Positions 34,394 to 44,173 are shown, counted from the first letter of the stretch. The stretch: 64,000 nucleotides of DNA from UBA4742 sp963773335 (GCA_963773335.1 CAVZAT010000004.1:992001-1056000); one strand, 5' to 3'. Program-made: numbers and translations. The notes: generated by a model from the letters alone, not told the origin.

Positions 34394-37300
34394 TCAGCCG
34401 GCCACCGAGCTCGGCTCGTCGGGCGGCAGCAGCTCCCGCAGCGCGGCGATCACGGTGGTGGCCGACTCGGTGGCCGCCGACACCGGCAGCTGGAGGTGGT
34501 GGCTGTCCTCCTTGTACACCGTGTCCTTGTAGAGCCGGCGCAGCCGGATGACCTTCGAGGTGGGCAGCTCGACCGGGGTGATGCGGGCGACGTAGCGGGG
34601 ACCACCGAAGCTCGGACCCTTGGTCACCGTGACCTCGCGCACCCCGGTGCGCACGCATTCGGCCCGCAGGCGGGCCACCTCCAGGAGGGCCTCGGCCTCG
34701 GTCGGCACGGGGCCGAACCGGTCGACCCACTCCGCGGCGATGTCGTCGACCTCGGCTTCGGTGGTGACCGCGGCCAGGCGGCGGTAGGCCTCCAGTCGCA
34801 GCTCCTCCTTGCCCACGTACGCCGGCGGCAGGCTGGCATCGAGGGGCAGCTCCAGCTTGATCTCCGCCGGTTCGCGCACCGGCTCGCCCTTCAGCTCGGC
34901 CACCGCCTCGGTCACCATCTGGCAGTACAGGTCGTAGCCCACCGCGGCGATGTGACCGGACTGGCCGGTCCCCAGCAGGTTGCCGGCGCCGCGGATCTCG
35001 AGGTCGCGCATGGCGATCCTGAAGCCTGACCCCAGCTCGGTGGCCTCACCGATGGTCTTGAGCCGCTCGTAGGCCTCCTCGGTGAGCGAGCGGTCAGGCG
35101 GGTAGAAGAGGTAGGCGTAGGCCCGCGAGCCGGCCCGGCCCACCCGACCCCGGAGCTGGTGGAGCTGACCCAGGCCGAGCAGGTCGGCCCGATCCACCAC
35201 CAGGGTGTTCACCGTGGGCATGTCGATGCCCGACTCGATGATGGTGGTGCACACCAGCACGTCGTGCTCGCCCTCCCAGAAGTCGATGACGGCCTGCTCC
35301 AGAGTGCCTTCGTCCATCTGGCCGTGGGCCACGGTGACCCGGGCCTCGGGCACCAGGCCGCGCACCTCGGCCGCCACCTTCTCGATGTCCTGCACCCGGT
35401 TGTGCACGAAGAAGACCTGGCCTTCGCGCAACAGCTCCCGCCGGATGGCCTCGCCCACGGCCCGGTCGTCCTGCTCGCCGACGTAGGTGAGGATGGGCTG
35501 GCGCTCGGCCGGAGCGGTGTTGAGCAGGGTGAGGTCGCGGATGCCGGTGAGGCTCATCTCCAGCGTGCGCGGGATGGGTGTGGCCGTGAGCGTGAGCACG
35601 TCCACGTCGGCGCGCAGGGCTTTGATGGCCTCCTTGTGGCTCACTCCGAACCGCTGCTCCTCGTCCACCACCAGCAGGCCCAGATCCTTGAAGGCGATGT
35701 CGCCCGAGAGCAACCGGTGGGTGCCGATGACCACGTCCACCTCGCCCGAGGCCAACCCGGCGGTCACGGCCCGGGCCTGAGCCGGGGTCAGGAAACGGCT
35801 GAGCGCCTCGACCCGCACCGGATACGGGGCGAACCGCTCGGCGAAGGTCTGGAAGTGCTGCTGGGCCAGCAGCGTGGTGGGCACCAGGATGGCGGCCTGG
35901 CGACCGTCCTGGACGGCCTTGAACACGGCACGCAGGGCCACCTCGGTCTTGCCGAACCCCACGTCACCGCACACCAGCCGGTCCATGGGTACCGGTGCCT
36001 CCATGTCGGCCTTGACCTCGGCGATGGCCGTGCGCTGGTCGGGGGTGAGCTCGTAGGGGAACGCCTCCTCCAGCTCGTGCTGCCAGGGCGTGTCGGAGCC
36101 GAAGGCGTGTCCGGGCGTGTGCACCCGGGTCTGATACAGCACGACCAGCTCCTGGGCGATCTCGGCCACCGCCGAGCGGACCCGGGCCTTGGCCTTCTGC
36201 CAGTCGCCGCCGCCCATGCGGCTCAGGCTCGGTGATTCGCCGCCGGTGTAGTGGCGCACGGCATCGATCTGGTCCGACGGCACGTACAGACGATCGTCGC
36301 CGCGGTACTCGAGCAGCAGGTAGTCGCGCTCCACCCCGCCGATGGCACGGGTGACCATGCCGCCGTAGCGCGCCACCCCGTGCTGGTAGTGCACGACGTG
36401 GTCGCCCGGCTTGAGGTCGTCGAAGTACCCCTGGGCCTCCCGGCGCCGCGGCCGCGCCCGGCGGTGAGCGCGGCGCCGGCCGGTCACGTCGGACTCGGCC
36501 AGGACGGCCAGCTTGATGGCGGGCAGCACGAACCCGCGCTCGAGGGGTGCGGCCACCACATCGAGCGAGAGCCCCTGGTCGCTGAACCGCGCGGCGATCC
36601 GAGCGGCGGAGCCGGCTCCGTCGGCCGCGACCACGACCCGGTAGTCGTTCGCCAGCAGGTCGTTGAGCTGGTTCACCAGGGCCCCGCCGTCACCCACGAC
36701 CGGGGCCCAGCCGTTGGCCGTCACCGTGGCCACGTCCGGGCCTTCCGGGGCGCTGGTCACCGTCCAGGTGGGGGCGGTGGTGTGGACCAGCAGCCGGTCG
36801 AACGGCAGGTGGAGCTGCGGGAACCCGGCGGTGGGGTCGGCCTGGGTGGTCGAGTCGGCCCGGGCGGTGGGGTCGGCGCCGGGCACCCCCCAGGTCACCG
36901 CCAGGGTGGCGGCCAGGTCGGCTTCCTCGGCCAGGATGTCGGCGGCCCGATCGCGCATCCTCCGGGGCTCGACCAGCAGCACCTGGGCCTCAGGGCCGAT
37001 CAGGTCGAACAGCACCTGCTCCTCGTTGCTCAGCCACGGCAGCCACGACTCCATCCCGTCGAAGATCAGCCCCTGGGCCAGCCGCTCCCACTGGTCGCGA
37101 CCCCACGGATCGGTGGCGATGCGAGCCTCGGCCCGGGCCCGCACCTCGTCGGTCGGCAGCAGCTCGCGGCACCCGAACAGCTCCACCTCGGCGATGTCGA
37201 CGGTCGAGCGCTGGTCCGACACCGAGAACTCGGTGAGCCGATCCACCTCGTCGCCCCACAGGTCGATCCGCACCGGCACCTCGGCGGTCGAGCCGAAGAC

Positions 37301-37852
37301 GTCGACGATCGAACCGCGCACGGCCACCTCGCCCCGATGCTCGACCAGCTCCTCGCGGCGGTACCCGGCCGACACCAGGCGGGCCACCAGCTCGGTCGGG
37401 TCCAGCCGGTCCTGGTGGCCGACCACCAGGGGCTCGATCTCGTCCACATGGGGCCCGAGGCGCTGCACCAGGGCCCGCACGGGCGCCACCACCACCGCGG
37501 GCGCGTGGGCTGAGCCCACCTCACCGGTCAGGCGCCAGATGGTGCGCAGGCGCCGACCCATGGTCTCGACGCTGGGGCTGACCCGCTCGAAGGGCAGCGT
37601 CTCCCAGGCCGGGAACAGCTCGACCTGGTCGTCACCCAGGAAGGCAGCCAGATCGTGGGCCAGGCGTTCGGCATCGGTGGTGGTGGGGACGGCCACCACG
37701 ATCGGGCGCCGCGACGTGACCTCGGCCAGCCCGGCCACGGTGATGGCTCGGGCCGGCTCGGGTACCGACAACACTGCGGCGGCCCGCCCCAGGACGCGCG
37801 CCAGCGCGGGCTCGTCGTGCAGCAGGGGGGGTAGTTGGCGAAGATCGGTCAT
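34394..37852 (-). CDS. mfd: Transcription-repair coupling factor Mfd
   Basis: A 1152-residue, unbroken Mfd. It displaces RNA polymerase stalled at DNA damage and recruits UvrA. UvrB-like N-terminal domains (FLGDDQVELFPAWETLPFERV, VEVRGSIVDVFGS-type VAVRGSIVDVFGS) are followed by the RNAP-interacting domain (LKPGDHVVHYQHGVARYGGM), then the RecG-like motor with Walker A CGDVGFGKTEVALRA, DEEQ in LLVVDEEQRFGVSHKEA and motif VI around QLRGRVGRAGSRAYAY. Length is usual for the family. ATG 37852 is divergent from the potassium-importer gene, and the surA-like gene and mazG follow in the same direction. Confidence 0.96.
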   Translation of the reverse strand: MTDLRQLPPLLHDEPALARVLGRAAAVLSVPEPARAITVAGLAEVTSRRPIVVAVPTTTDAERLAHDLAAFLGDDQVELFPAWETLPFERVSPSVETMGRRLRTIWRLTGEVGSAHAPAVVVAPVRALVQRLGPHVDEIEPLVVGHQDRLDPTELVARLVSAGYRREELVEHRGEVAVRGSIVDVFGSTAEVPVRIDLWGDEVDRLTEFSVSDQRSTVDIAEVELFGCRELLPTDEVRARAEARIATDPWGRDQWERLAQGLIFDGMESWLPWLSNEEQVLFDLIGPEAQVLLVEPRRMRDRAADILAEEADLAATLAVTWGVPGADPTARADSTTQADPTAGFPQLHLPFDRLLVHTTAPTWTVTSAPEGPDVATVTANGWAPVVGDGGALVNQLNDLLANDYRVVVAADGAGSAARIAARFSDQGLSLDVVAAPLERGFVLPAIKLAVLAESDVTGRRRAHRRARPRRREAQGYFDDLKPGDHVVHYQHGVARYGGMVTRAIGGVERDYLLLEYRGDDRLYVPSDQIDAVRHYTGGESPSLSRMGGGDWQKAKARVRSAVAEIAQELVVLYQTRVHTPGHAFGSDTPWQHELEEAFPYELTPDQRTAIAEVKADMEAPVPMDRLVCGDVGFGKTEVALRAVFKAVQDGRQAAILVPTTLLAQQHFQTFAERFAPYPVRVEALSRFLTPAQARAVTAGLASGEVDVVIGTHRLLSGDIAFKDLGLLVVDEEQRFGVSHKEAIKALRADVDVLTLTATPIPRTLEMSLTGIRDLTLLNTAPAERQPILTYVGEQDDRAVGEAIRRELLREGQVFFVHNRVQDIEKVAAEVRGLVPEARVTVAHGQMDEGTLEQAVIDFWEGEHDVLVCTTIIESGIDMPTVNTLVVDRADLLGLGQLHQLRGRVGRAGSRAYAYLFYPPDRSLTEEAYERLKTIGEATELGSGFRIAMRDLEIRGAGNLLGTGQSGHIAAVGYDLYCQMVTEAVAELKGEPVREPAEIKLELPLDASLPPAYVGKEELRLEAYRRLAAVTTEAEVDDIAAEWVDRFGPVPTEAEALLEVARLRAECVRTGVREVTVTKGPSFGGPRYVARITPVELPTSKVIRLRRLYKDTVYKEDSHHLQLPVSAATESATTVIAALRELLPPDEPSSVAG

Positions 37853-37883
37853 GGCGCCGGATCGTCCAGGCTATCGACACGCG

Positions 37884-37911
37884 GAGCCGGCCCCTTCCGG
37901 GGTCGGTGCTC
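37884..37911. other. Stable hairpin in the mfd / kimA1 divergent region
   Basis: CCGGCCCC and GGGGTCGG (one G-U pair) enclose TTCC, with flanking GAGC/GCTC able to extend the stem. It lies 84 bp before the potassium-importer start. I looked for a c-di-AMP (ydaO) riboswitch here and did not see its conserved blocks. Confidence 0.35.
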
Positions 37912-37994
37912 GATCCGTGGGGATGTGAACGGTTGATGACACGAGCCGGACTCTGGTTCCGTTACGGCTCGCGCACGGTGTTGAATGTCAGGTC

Positions 37995-40025
37995 ATGGCC
38001 AAAGGCTCGCTGACGCACGACCGCACCGGGATCAAGCCCCTGCCGCCCACGCTGCGGGTCGACCTTCCCGAGAGCCGCGGCTACCGCCTCAAGGCCAAGG
38101 TGCTGGGCCGGGCCCTCCACAACGACCAACTGGCCCACGAGCGATTGGGCAAACCGACGGCCTTGGCCGTGTTCGCCTCCGACGCCCTGTCGTCGACCGC
38201 CTATGCCACCGAGGAGATCCTGCGCACGCTGCTGTTCTTCGGCGCCGGCGTCGGGGTCCTGGCCTTCACCTATGTGCTACCGATCACCGTCGCCCTGGTG
38301 TGCGTGCTGGTGATCCTGGTCTTCAGCTACCGCCAGACCATCAAGGCCTACCCGACCGCCGGCGGCGCGTACACGGTCACCAAGGACAACCTGGGCATCA
38401 TCCCGGCGCAGGTGGCGGGCGTGTCGTTGCTGACCGACTACATCCTGACCGTGGCCGTGTCGGTCTCGGCCGGCGTGGCCGCCCTCTACTCGGTGGTGCC
38501 GGCGCTGTACGCCTGGCGGGTCGTGATCGCACTCGGCTTCATCACCCTCATCGCCGTCGGCAACCTGCGCGGCGTCAAGGAGTCGGGACGCATCTTCGCC
38601 GTGCCGACCTATGCCTTCATCTTCGCCATGTTCACCATGATCCTCACCGGGCTCGTCCGATCCGTGTTCGGTGGAGGGCTGCACCACGTGCCGCCGACCG
38701 ACCCCGCCGCCCTCAAGGCCACGGGCTCGATCAGCCTGTTCCTGATCCTCCACGCCTTCGCCTCCGGTGGCGCGGCCATGACCGGCGTCGAGGCCATCTC
38801 CAACGGCGTGACCGCCTTCAAGCCCATTGAGTGGAAGCACGCCCGCCAGACCCTGGTGATCATGGGGACACTGCTCGCCACGATGTTCCTCGGCATCTCC
38901 TGGCTGGCGGCCAAGATGTGGGTGGTTCCCAGCGACAGCAAGACCGTCATCGCCCAGATCGCCCAGGCCATCTACGGCACCTCGCCGTTCGGACATGGGC
39001 TCTACGTGTTCACCCTCGGCGCCACCATGTTCATCTTGGTGCTGGCGGCCAACACCAGCTTCGCCGACTTCCCCCGGCTGGCCAGCTTCGCCGCCGACGA
39101 CCGGTTCCTACCCAAGCAGCTGACCAAGCGCGGCCACCGCCTGGTCTTCTCCAACGGCATCATCGCCCTGGCCCTGGTGGCCGCCATCCCGGTCGTCATC
39201 TTCCAGGCCGACGTCACCAAGCTGATCCCCCTCTACGCCATCGGTGTGTTCACGTCCTTCACCCTGTCCCAGGCCGGTATGGCCCGCAAGCACATCACCG
39301 ACAAGGAACCGGGCTGGAAGGTTGGCCTGTTCGTCAACGGCCTGGGCGCCATCACCACGGCGGTGGTGACCGTGGTCATCGGCACCTTCAAGTTCGGGGG
39401 CGGGGCCTGGTTCATCATGGTGCTGGTCCCCGTGCTGGTGGTCATCCTGGTTCGGCTGAACAAGGCGTACGAAGCCGAGAAGGCCGAGCTCGAACACGAG
39501 GCCCGCGAGGCGGTCACCGCCCCCATCCTGCGGTACCACACGGTGCTGGTGATGATCGAGAACATCGACCAGAGCTCGGCTCGGGCCGTGCAGTACGCCC
39601 GCTCCCTGACTCCCGACGACCTGCGGGCCGTACACATCGGCACGGACGAGGACCACGCCGCGGATCTGGCCGAGGAGTGGACCCGACTGGGCCTGGCCCG
39701 GGTGCCCCTCGAGATCGTGGAGTGCCCCGACCGGCGCATCAGCCGATGCGCCCTCGAGGTGGTGGCCGAGGCCGCCAACGAGGGCAACACCGAGGTCAGC
39801 GTGCTCATCCCCCGCCGGGAGTACACCCGCTTCTGGCACCGCTTCCTCCACGACCACACCGCGGATGCCATCGCCAAGGCCCTGGCCGACGTCCCCCACG
39901 CCAACGTGACCTTCGTGCCCTATCACCTGGGCAAGCGACCCGACGTGGTCCTCGAGGCCTCGGGGCACCACCGACGGCTGACCTCGGCCCCGCCATCACC
40001 GGATCAGCCGCCAGATCAGCCATGA
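37995..40025 (+). CDS. KimA-like APC family potassium importer, copy 1
   Basis: A 676-residue membrane protein. Residues ~50-480 are the 12-helix transporter core, closely resembling the KimA (YdaO) K+ importer: GKPTALAVFASDALSSTAYA, VFSYRQTIKAYPTAGGAYTV and SLLTDYILTVAVSVSAGVAA. The remaining ~170 residues are a soluble Usp-like domain (LVMIENIDQSSARAVQYARS, EVSVLIPRREYTRFWHRFLH), as in KimA, where the cytoplasmic domain binds c-di-AMP. KUP/KimA proteins co-transport K+ with H+. The stop overlaps the OB-fold gene (ATGA). A second copy with its own OB-fold gene lies at 41807. TTGAAT stands 8 nt before the ATG. Confidence 0.85.
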   Translation: MAKGSLTHDRTGIKPLPPTLRVDLPESRGYRLKAKVLGRALHNDQLAHERLGKPTALAVFASDALSSTAYATEEILRTLLFFGAGVGVLAFTYVLPITVALVCVLVILVFSYRQTIKAYPTAGGAYTVTKDNLGIIPAQVAGVSLLTDYILTVAVSVSAGVAALYSVVPALYAWRVVIALGFITLIAVGNLRGVKESGRIFAVPTYAFIFAMFTMILTGLVRSVFGGGLHHVPPTDPAALKATGSISLFLILHAFASGGAAMTGVEAISNGVTAFKPIEWKHARQTLVIMGTLLATMFLGISWLAAKMWVVPSDSKTVIAQIAQAIYGTSPFGHGLYVFTLGATMFILVLAANTSFADFPRLASFAADDRFLPKQLTKRGHRLVFSNGIIALALVAAIPVVIFQADVTKLIPLYAIGVFTSFTLSQAGMARKHITDKEPGWKVGLFVNGLGAITTAVVTVVIGTFKFGGGAWFIMVLVPVLVVILVRLNKAYEAEKAELEHEAREAVTAPILRYHTVLVMIENIDQSSARAVQYARSLTPDDLRAVHIGTDEDHAADLAEEWTRLGLARVPLEIVECPDRRISRCALEVVAEAANEGNTEVSVLIPRREYTRFWHRFLHDHTADAIAKALADVPHANVTFVPYHLGKRPDVVLEASGHHRRLTSAPPSPDQPPDQP

Positions 40026-40342
40026 CCGGCTCAGACGTCCCGATCCCCATCCACGACGTCGACCACACGGTGCGCAAGGCCCTGGGCGAGTGTCGCTGGC
40101 GCGACCGGGTCCGGGTCGTCGGTCGGATCCGGGCGATGCGGGTACAGCCATGGGAGGGTGGCGTGGCCACCCTGGAATGCACCCTGGTGGACCCGACCGG
40201 CGGACTCACCGTGATCTTCATGGGTCGCCAGCGAATCGGCGGCGTCCACCTCGGAGCCCGCCTCGAGGTGGAGGGGACGATCATCGAGAGCCGCGGCCTG
40301 CTGGCCATCATGAACCCGGAATACACCATCCTGGCGGACTGA
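40022..40342 (+). CDS. OB-fold nucleic-acid-binding-type protein, copy 1
   Basis: A 106-residue protein whose core GECRWRDRVRVVGRIRAMRV, TLECTLVDPTGGLTVIFMGR and GARLEVEGTIIESRGLLAIM forms an OB fold. Related small proteins are encoded next to Trk-type potassium genes in mycobacteria (for example Rv2694c), so an ion-transport link is known from context. ATG 40022 overlaps the importer stop. Copy 2 at 43792 shares the RIRAMRVQPWEGGVATLE and MNPEYT segments exactly. Whether it binds nucleic acid or a nucleotide is unknown. Confidence 0.82.
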   Translation: MTGSDVPIPIHDVDHTVRKALGECRWRDRVRVVGRIRAMRVQPWEGGVATLECTLVDPTGGLTVIFMGRQRIGGVHLGARLEVEGTIIESRGLLAIMNPEYTILAD

Positions 40343-40370
40343 CCTGCCGCCACGTCGGTACGGTCGGGCC

Positions 40371-41609
40371 ATGTTGGGTCGACGGCACGCGGTGCTCACG
40401 CTCGGCATCGTGATGCTGGCCGCGGGCTGCGGATCGGCTGGCTCGCACCGGGCCGGGCCGACCGCCACCACGCCCCCACCCGTGACCCGGCCCAGCGCCA
40501 CGGCCGGCACCGGCCCGACCCCCACCGCGGCGGGATGCGCGGCCCAGGCCGACGCGCCCCTGCCTGGGGGCGGGTCCGGCCAGTCGGTCTACCTGAAGAA
40601 CCTGGCCTACCCGGTGGCGCTGGCCTGGGCACCCGACCGGCGCCTGTTCATCGCCGAGCGTGCCGGCACCATCGAGGTCGCCGCCGGCACGCAGCTGTCG
40701 GCCTTCACCACGGTGCCCACCGTGACCACCCAGCCCGGCGGCGGCTCCAGCGAGCGGGGACTGCTGGGCCTGGCCATCAGCCCGACCTTCACCGCCGACC
40801 ACTTCGTGTACGCGCTGTACTCACTGTCCGACCACCGACACGAGGTGATTGAACGCTGGACCGACTGCGCCGGTCGCGCCTCCCAACCCACCACCCTCGT
40901 CGAGCTGCCCACCGGTTCGGACTGCTGCCACAAGGGAGGTCGCCTGGCCTTCGGTCCCGACCACGACCTGTACGTGACCGTGGGCGACCAGCACTCGGTG
41001 CCGCCACCCCCGAGCCCGCCCACGCCACCCAACCCGCAGAACCCGACCGACGTGCGCGGCAAGGTGCTGCGTTACCACCCCGACGGCACCATCCCGAGCG
41101 ACAACCCGTTCGGGCCCACCAACCCGGTGTGGATCGGCGGCCTGCGCAATCCGTTCGGCCTGGCCTTCGGCAACGGGCAGGCCTTTGTGACCAGCAACGG
41201 TCCCACCGGCGACGCCGGTTCCCCGGCCACCGGCTACGACCTGGCCCAGCTGGTCACGCCGGGCACCATCTACCAGTGGCCCTACTGCTACGGCTACAGC
41301 CATCCCATCGCGCCCTACCTCTCGTGCCAGGGCCGTGCGGCCCCAGACTGGAGCAGCGAGACCGCCACCGTGGTGCCCACCGGCGCCACCTGGGTGGACG
41401 CCCAGGGGCCCGCCGCCGAGGCCGGTCACTTCGTGTTCTGCAACGACGTGGCCGGCATGCGGATCTTCGAACCCGGCCCGTCGAGGTCGACGGGTCCGGC
41501 CCGGGCCACAGTCGGGACGGGCCCGGCGACGTGCCTGCTGGACGTGAAGCAGGGTCCCGATCACGCCCTCTACTACTCCGACGCCACCACCATCTACCGC
41601 CTGGGCTGA
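40371..41609 (+). CDS. PQQ-dependent sugar dehydrogenase-like lipoprotein
   Basis: A 412-residue exported protein. The signal peptide ends in a lipobox (MLAAGC), followed by a Thr/Pro-rich linker and a six-bladed beta propeller of the glucose/sorbosone dehydrogenase family: SERGLLGLAISPTF, GGRLAFGPDHDLYVTVGD and GLRNPFGLAFGNG are the characteristic blade motifs, and QGPDHALYYSD closes the fold. Homologues bind PQQ and oxidise aldoses; many actinobacterial ones are untested. It is inserted between the two potassium-importer cassettes with no obvious functional tie. TACGGT lies 6 nt before ATG 40371, suggesting a leaderless mRNA. Confidence 0.85.
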   Translation: MLGRRHAVLTLGIVMLAAGCGSAGSHRAGPTATTPPPVTRPSATAGTGPTPTAAGCAAQADAPLPGGGSGQSVYLKNLAYPVALAWAPDRRLFIAERAGTIEVAAGTQLSAFTTVPTVTTQPGGGSSERGLLGLAISPTFTADHFVYALYSLSDHRHEVIERWTDCAGRASQPTTLVELPTGSDCCHKGGRLAFGPDHDLYVTVGDQHSVPPPPSPPTPPNPQNPTDVRGKVLRYHPDGTIPSDNPFGPTNPVWIGGLRNPFGLAFGNGQAFVTSNGPTGDAGSPATGYDLAQLVTPGTIYQWPYCYGYSHPIAPYLSCQGRAAPDWSSETATVVPTGATWVDAQGPAAEAGHFVFCNDVAGMRIFEPGPSRSTGPARATVGTGPATCLLDVKQGPDHALYYSDATTIYRLG

Positions 41610-41806
41610 GCGAGCTCACTCCACCGCCGCTCCATCCTGAGGAATCCTGAACGTCGGCCGAGCCTGGCCCGGGTGTGACCGATGGCTCCCACCGCCCTTT
41701 GCACCCGGTCTCTCGGCGGCGCGTTGAGGCTGGTCAGGCGACAAAAACGCGTTAAGAAACGCCCGATCCGCTCTTCCTCACCTGGGCCCTCGGGTTGAAT
41801 CGCAGG

Positions 41807-43795
41807 ATGGCCTCAGGCTCGCTCACACAGGACCGTTCCGAGATCCAGCCGCTGCCGCCGACGCCCAAGGCGGACATCCCCGAATCGCGCGGGTTCCGGG
41901 TCAAGTCCAAGATCCTCGGTCGGGCGCTGCACAACGACCAACTGGCCCACGAGCGGCTGGGCAAGCCCACCGCCCTGGCCGTGTTCGCCTCCGACGCCTT
42001 GTCGTCCACGGCCTATGCCTCCGAGGAGATCCTGCGCACCCTGCTGTTCGTGGGGGCCATCGGCACGTTGGCCTTCGTCTACCTGATGCCGATCACGATC
42101 GCCCTGATCCTGGTGCTGGTCATCCTGGTCTTCAGCTACCGCCAGACCATCAAGGCCTACCCCTCGGCCGGCGGCGCCTACGTGGTGACCAAGGACAACC
42201 TGGGTCTGCTGCCGGCCCAGGTGGCCGGCGTGGCCCTGCTCACCGACTACGTGCTCACGGTGGCCGTGTCGGTCTCGGCCGGCGTGGCCGCCCTCTACTC
42301 GGCGGCCCCGCCGCTGTTCGCCTGGCGCGTGCCGATCGCGCTCGCCTTCATCGCCATCATCGCCATCGGCAACCTGCGAGGGGTGAAGGAGTCAGGCAAG
42401 ATCTTCGCCGTCCCGACCTACCTGTTCATCATCTCGATGTTCCTGATGATCGGCACCGGCATCTACAAGGCGGCCTTCGGCGGCGGCCTGTCCCATGTGG
42501 TCCCCACCCATCCGGCCGCACTCGAAGCGACGGGCGCGGCCACGATCGTGCTCATCCTGCACGCTTTCGCCTCGGGCGGCGCCGCCATGACCGGCGTCGA
42601 GGCCATCTCCAACGGGGTGACGGCCTTCAAGCCGGTCGAGTGGAAGCACGCGCGACAGACGCTGGTGATCATGGCCGTGCTGCTGGGCAGCATGTTCATC
42701 GGCATCTCGTGGTTGGCCTCGAAGATGCAGATCGTGCCCAGCGACACCAAGACCGTGATCGCTCAGGCCGCCCAGGCCGTCTATGGCTCGGGCTCGTTCG
42801 GCCACCTGTTGTTCCTGTTCACCCAGGCCGCGACCATGCTGATCCTGGTGTTGGCGGCCAACACCAGCTTCGCCGACTTCCCCCGGCTGGCCAGCTTCCA
42901 CGCGGACGACGCCTTCATGCCCAAACAGCTCACCAAGCGCGGCCACCGCCTGGTGTTCTCCAACGGCATCATCGCCCTGGCCCTCGTGGCCGCCATCCCG
43001 GTGATCGTCTTCCAGGCCGACGTGACCCATCTGATCCCGCTCTACGCCATCGGGGTGTTCACGTCCTTCACCCTCTCCCAGGCCGGCATGGCCAAGAAGC
43101 ACTACATCGACCGCGAGCCGGGTTGGAAAGTCGGCCTGGCGATCAATGGCGTCGGATCGTTCACCACCGGCATCGTCACCCTCGTCATCGCCTACTTCAA
43201 GTTCGCCGGTGGCGCCTGGTTCATCATCGTGCTGGTCCCCATCATGGTGGCCGGTCTGGTTCGGCTCAACCGCGCCTACGAGTCCGAGAAGGACGAGCTC
43301 GAACACGAAGCCCGCGAAGCGGCCGAGGCCCCGATCCTGCGCTACCACTCGGTGATCGTGCTGGTGGAGCGACTCGACCAGAGCTCGGCCCGAGCCATCC
43401 AGTACGCCCGCACGCTCACCCCCGACACCCTCAAGGCCGTCCACATCGCCACCCACGAGCAGGCGGCCGAGGAGCTGGCCGAGGAGTGGACCCGACTGGG
43501 CCTGGCCCGGGTGCCCCTCGAGATCGTGGAGTGCCCCGACCGGCGCATCAGCCGATGCGCGCTGGAGGTGGTGGCCGAGGCCGCAGCCGATGGCAGCACC
43601 GAGGTGAGCGTGCTGATCCCCCGGCGCGAGTACCCCCGGTTCTGGCACCGGTTCCTGCACGACCACACCGCCGACGCCATCGCCAAGACGCTGTCGAACG
43701 TCCCTCACGCCAACGTGACCTTCGTGCCCTACCACCTGGGCAAGGCGCCGGTGGCCACCGTCGCCGTGCCGATGACCGGCACCCACACCCCGTGA
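41807..43795 (+). CDS. KimA-like APC family potassium importer, copy 2
   Basis: A 662-residue paralogue of the importer at 37995, with the same transporter core (GKPTALAVFASDALSSTAYA; TIKAYPSAGGAYVVTKDN) and Usp-like C-terminal domain. An 86-bp stretch in the C-terminal domain (43475-43560) is identical to copy 1 (39666-39751). ATG 41807 is chosen by alignment with copy 1; the promoter element GTTGAAT is also shared, 6 nt before the ATG. The stop overlaps the second OB-fold gene (GTGA). Two copies may differ in affinity or in expression. Confidence 0.85.
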   Translation: MASGSLTQDRSEIQPLPPTPKADIPESRGFRVKSKILGRALHNDQLAHERLGKPTALAVFASDALSSTAYASEEILRTLLFVGAIGTLAFVYLMPITIALILVLVILVFSYRQTIKAYPSAGGAYVVTKDNLGLLPAQVAGVALLTDYVLTVAVSVSAGVAALYSAAPPLFAWRVPIALAFIAIIAIGNLRGVKESGKIFAVPTYLFIISMFLMIGTGIYKAAFGGGLSHVVPTHPAALEATGAATIVLILHAFASGGAAMTGVEAISNGVTAFKPVEWKHARQTLVIMAVLLGSMFIGISWLASKMQIVPSDTKTVIAQAAQAVYGSGSFGHLLFLFTQAATMLILVLAANTSFADFPRLASFHADDAFMPKQLTKRGHRLVFSNGIIALALVAAIPVIVFQADVTHLIPLYAIGVFTSFTLSQAGMAKKHYIDREPGWKVGLAINGVGSFTTGIVTLVIAYFKFAGGAWFIIVLVPIMVAGLVRLNRAYESEKDELEHEAREAAEAPILRYHSVIVLVERLDQSSARAIQYARTLTPDTLKAVHIATHEQAAEELAEEWTRLGLARVPLEIVECPDRRISRCALEVVAEAAADGSTEVSVLIPRREYPRFWHRFLHDHTADAIAKTLSNVPHANVTFVPYHLGKAPVATVAVPMTGTHTP

Positions 43796-44142
43796 GCTTC
43801 GTTCCGCTCGAGTCCTGGAGTGCCACCCCGCCCCTCGGCCAGGTGCCGGCCAAGCCGATCGGCGAGTGTCGCTGGCGCGAGCGGGTCCGGGTGGAAGGCC
43901 GCATCCGGGCCATGCGGGTCCAGCCCTGGGAAGGCGGCGTAGCCACCCTCGAGATCACGGTGGTGGACGAGACGGGTGGCCTGGTGGCCATCTTCATGGG
44001 ACGTCAGCAACTGGCGGGAGTGCGCCTCGGCGCCCACGTCGAGCTCGAGGGCATGGTGGTCGAGTCCCGGGGCCAGCTGGCCATCATGAACCCCGAATAC
44101 ACCCTCTTGCCCCGCCAGAGTCAGGCCCAGCCCAAGAAGTGA
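43792..44142 (+). CDS. OB-fold nucleic-acid-binding-type protein, copy 2
   Basis: A 116-residue protein starting at GTG 43792 inside the importer stop. Core segments GECRWRERVRVEGRIRAMRV, TLEITVVDETGGLVAIFMGR and GAHVELEGMVVESRGQLAIM match copy 1; a Gln/Lys-rich tail (SQAQPKK) is extra. The repeated gene pair shows that importer and OB-fold protein are kept together as a unit. It converges with pth. Confidence 0.82.
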   Translation: MSFVPLESWSATPPLGQVPAKPIGECRWRERVRVEGRIRAMRVQPWEGGVATLEITVVDETGGLVAIFMGRQQLAGVRLGAHVELEGMVVESRGQLAIMNPEYTLLPRQSQAQPKK

Positions 44143-44173
44143 TCGGTGGCCGACCGTGATGGCCGGCGGTGGA

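Noticed and set aside
37853..41806. c-di-AMP (ydaO) riboswitch upstream of the KimA-like genes
   Set aside because: kimA of Bacillus is controlled by this riboswitch, so both leaders (37853-37994, 41610-41806) were read for it. Only a simple hairpin at 37884-37911 was found, and a promoter-like TTGAAT 6-8 nt from the ATG leaves no room for an aptamer.
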